Shown here one piece after another: positions 7,123 through 8,441 of a stretch of DNA of 8,441 bases. The position numbers were made by a program, and so were the translations under genes. The stretch lies in NCBI GenBank assembly GCA_016867955.1, contig VGIE01000078.1, positions 1 to 8,441 of the forward strand. Direction: 5' to 3'. Origin of the DNA: Betaproteobacteria bacterium. GTDB lineage: Bacteria; Pseudomonadota; Gammaproteobacteria; Burkholderiales; SG8-39. The notes under the pieces are model-generated. The model had not been told where the DNA came from and did not search any database. It saw only the letters and a list, made by a program, of their open reading frames with translations. How positions within the stretch are numbered: the first letter of the stretch is position 1; every line of letters begins with the position of its first letter.

Positions 7123-7512
7123 TATCTTGTTCTCCCGCGCGCACGGGTACAAACCTGCAGCCTTGTCTCATTAAGGCGTCGATCACATTTTCGCAGTGGT
7201 CACGGAAACGGGATGGATTGGGTTCGTCATATCGGTTTTTATAAGCGGTTGTCCGGTCGCAATCTGCGCAAATTCGGACACCTGCGGAATGTTTGCCGAT
7301 GCTTTTGGCGCGCTGTTTAAAGTAACATCAATGGTCGATTAGACCAGCCAGTTTTCCGCCTCGGGTCCTCTTGCGGCACGCCGGTCAAATTCCGGCGAAT
7401 TACCGCGCTTTGGCCGGGGGACAGTGTGACCGTCACGCCATCCGACTGTTACATCGAATACGCCATGACCAGTTGTCCCGCAACGACGACGGTAAAGAAG
7501 ATTATAAGGAAA
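7123..7512. other. Divergent rne/rluC leader and promoter region
   Basis: No gene is supported in these 390 bp. On the rne side (- strand) there is a perfect 5-bp hairpin (arms 7160-7164 and 7173-7177, loop 8) about 40 nt before the start, a hairpin of 5+3 bp with a 2-nt bulge (7268-7275 with 7287-7296), and an A/T-rich stretch around 7236-7245. On the rluC side there are perfect dyads TGGTC-GATTA-GACCA (7332-7346), CGCCGG-N7-CCGGCG (7379-7397) and GTGAC-C-GTCAC (7426-7436). In E. coli the long rne leader is used by RNase E to cut its own mRNA; whether that applies here is inference. Confidence 0.5.
7293..7321 (+). promoter_or_regulatory. Possible sigma-70 promoter toward rluC
   Basis: TTGCCG (7293-7298) and TTTAAA (7316-7321) are separated by 17 bp; each matches 4 of 6 consensus bases. 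A weaker alternative is TTGGGT (7218-7223), 16 bp, TATAAG (7240-7245). Either would give rluC a long leader (about 185 or 260 nt). Both are marginal matches in a GC-rich genome. Confidence 0.22.
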
Positions 7513-8441
7513 ATGAAGGATTTAAACAATGTGTCTGCTGTTCTGGTTACAGAGGAGGAGGCTGGCCAGCGTATTGACAACTATCTGCTCCGTGTCTGCA
7601 AAGGCGTCCCACGGAGCCATATCTATCGCATCCTGAGAAGCGGAGAAGTCCGGGTCAACAGCAGGCGCGTGGCGGCCACCTACCGCCTGAGGGAGGCAGA
7701 CCGCATGCGCATCCCGCCGATCCGGCTGGCAGCCGTATCGCAGGCCCAGATCCAGGCTCGTACCCGGCCCATGGAGTTCCCGGTTGCATTCCAGGATGAT
7801 GCAATACTGGTTATCGACAAACCCGCCGGGGTGGCAGTGCACGGGGGCAGCGGGATCAGCAACGGGATAATCGAGAGCCTGCGGGCCTCACGGCCCGAGG
7901 TCCGTTTTCTGGAGCTGGTGCATCGGCTGGACAGGGATACCTCCGGGCTCCTGCTGCTTGCGAAGAAGCGGTCAGCCCTTGCTGAGCTTCACGAGCAGAT
8001 GCGCTCGGGCGCAGTCTTCAAGCGCTACATTGCGCTCGTGCTCGGCGCTTGGGAAGGCGGGGCGAGGGTCGTCTCCCTTCCGCTGCGTAAGTATTTGAAC
8101 CCTACGGGTGAGCGACGGGTGAGCGTGGATAGGTTGGAAGGCTCAGAAGCAGTCACTGAGTTTGCCCCCGAGAGAAAGTTTGAGGGATTCACCTTGCTTT
8201 CGGCGCGATTGCGGACGGGCCGGACACACCAGATTCGAGTTCACCTTGCACACTTGGGATTCCCGATCGCCGGAGACGAGAAGTACGGCATCTTCGAGCG
8301 CAATCGAATCCTGGCGAAGCAGGGGCTGCGCCGGATGTTCCTGCATGCCGCGGAACTCAGGTTTCGGCATCCGGTCGGCGGAGAGACGGTTGCTTTCGAG
8401 CGTCCGCTGCCCGTTGACCTGAAGAGATTTCTGGAGACGCT
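7513..8441 (+). CDS. rluC: 23S rRNA pseudouridine synthase RluC (3' end cut by window edge)
   Basis: RluA-family pseudouridine synthase; E. coli RluC converts U955, U2504 and U2580 of 23S rRNA. The frame is open to the last base, giving 309 codons of an expected ~319, so only the extreme C-terminus is missing. It opens with an N-terminal S4 RNA-binding domain (about 17-75, EAGQRIDNYLL and SHIYRILRSGEVRVN), followed by the catalytic domain with ILVIDKPAGVAVHGGSG (98-114), the active-site loop HRLDRDTSG with catalytic Asp140, KRYIALV, and RLRTGRTHQIRVHLAHLG near the C-terminus. HGGSG and FLELVHRLDRDTSG favour RluC over RluA or RluD. ATG 7513 has AAGGA only 2 nt before it; the GTG at 7531 has AAGGA 10 nt before it and would shorten the protein by 6 residues without touching the S4 domain. 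It is divergent from rne, as in E. coli. Confidence 0.95.
   Translation, partial: MKDLNNVSAVLVTEEEAGQRIDNYLLRVCKGVPRSHIYRILRSGEVRVNSRRVAATYRLREADRMRIPPIRLAAVSQAQIQARTRPMEFPVAFQDDAILVIDKPAGVAVHGGSGISNGIIESLRASRPEVRFLELVHRLDRDTSGLLLLAKKRSALAELHEQMRSGAVFKRYIALVLGAWEGGARVVSLPLRKYLNPTGERRVSVDRLEGSEAVTEFAPERKFEGFTLLSARLRTGRTHQIRVHLAHLGFPIAGDEKYGIFERNRILAKQGLRRMFLHAAELRFRHPVGGETVAFERPLPVDLKRFLET

Noticed and set aside
1..8441. CRISPR array, toxin-antitoxin pair or defence operon
   Set aside because: No spaced repeat series and no small paired genes; every sizeable supported frame is a housekeeping gene or the integrase remnant.

Overview
The window looks like a chromosomal segment of a GC-rich betaproteobacterium. 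The evidence is the protein sequences themselves: the UvrB, RNase E and RluC versions resemble that class, and the divergent uvrB/aminotransferase and rne/rluC pairs are familiar there (rne/rluC is also divergent in E. coli). I cannot fix the genus without a search.

Layout from left to right. Positions 1-81 end in a compact hairpin plus T-run. Next comes the C-terminal catalytic piece of a tyrosine recombinase (about 91-414, + strand) that has lost its N-terminal part. A tandem 11-bp repeat (426-447) follows, then an intact tRNA-Asn(GUU) on the - strand (494-569). The integrase remnant points at the 3' end of the tRNA, which is the usual geometry of an element integrated into a tRNA gene. The left ~490 bp are therefore best read as the decayed edge of a genomic island, and everything to the right is core chromosome.

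The core part holds an aspartate/aromatic aminotransferase (705-1922, -), divergent from uvrB (1968-4028, +) with almost no space between them. uvrB converges on rne (4360-7122, -), and a strong symmetric terminator (4295-4323) separates the two. rne is divergent from rluC (7513 to the window edge, +) across a 390-bp gene-free leader/promoter region.

Functionally the core genes are housekeeping: amino-acid transamination, nucleotide excision repair, mRNA decay and rRNA processing, and 23S rRNA pseudouridylation. The rne/rluC pair shares an RNA-metabolism theme; uvrB and the aminotransferase have no obvious functional link. I found no convincing new multi-gene system. The points most worth checking are the island edge at tRNA-Asn, two mutually exclusive hairpins that both cover the rne stop codon, a duplicated VQTRKD motif at the C-terminus of RNase E, and dyad structures in the rne-rluC intergenic region.
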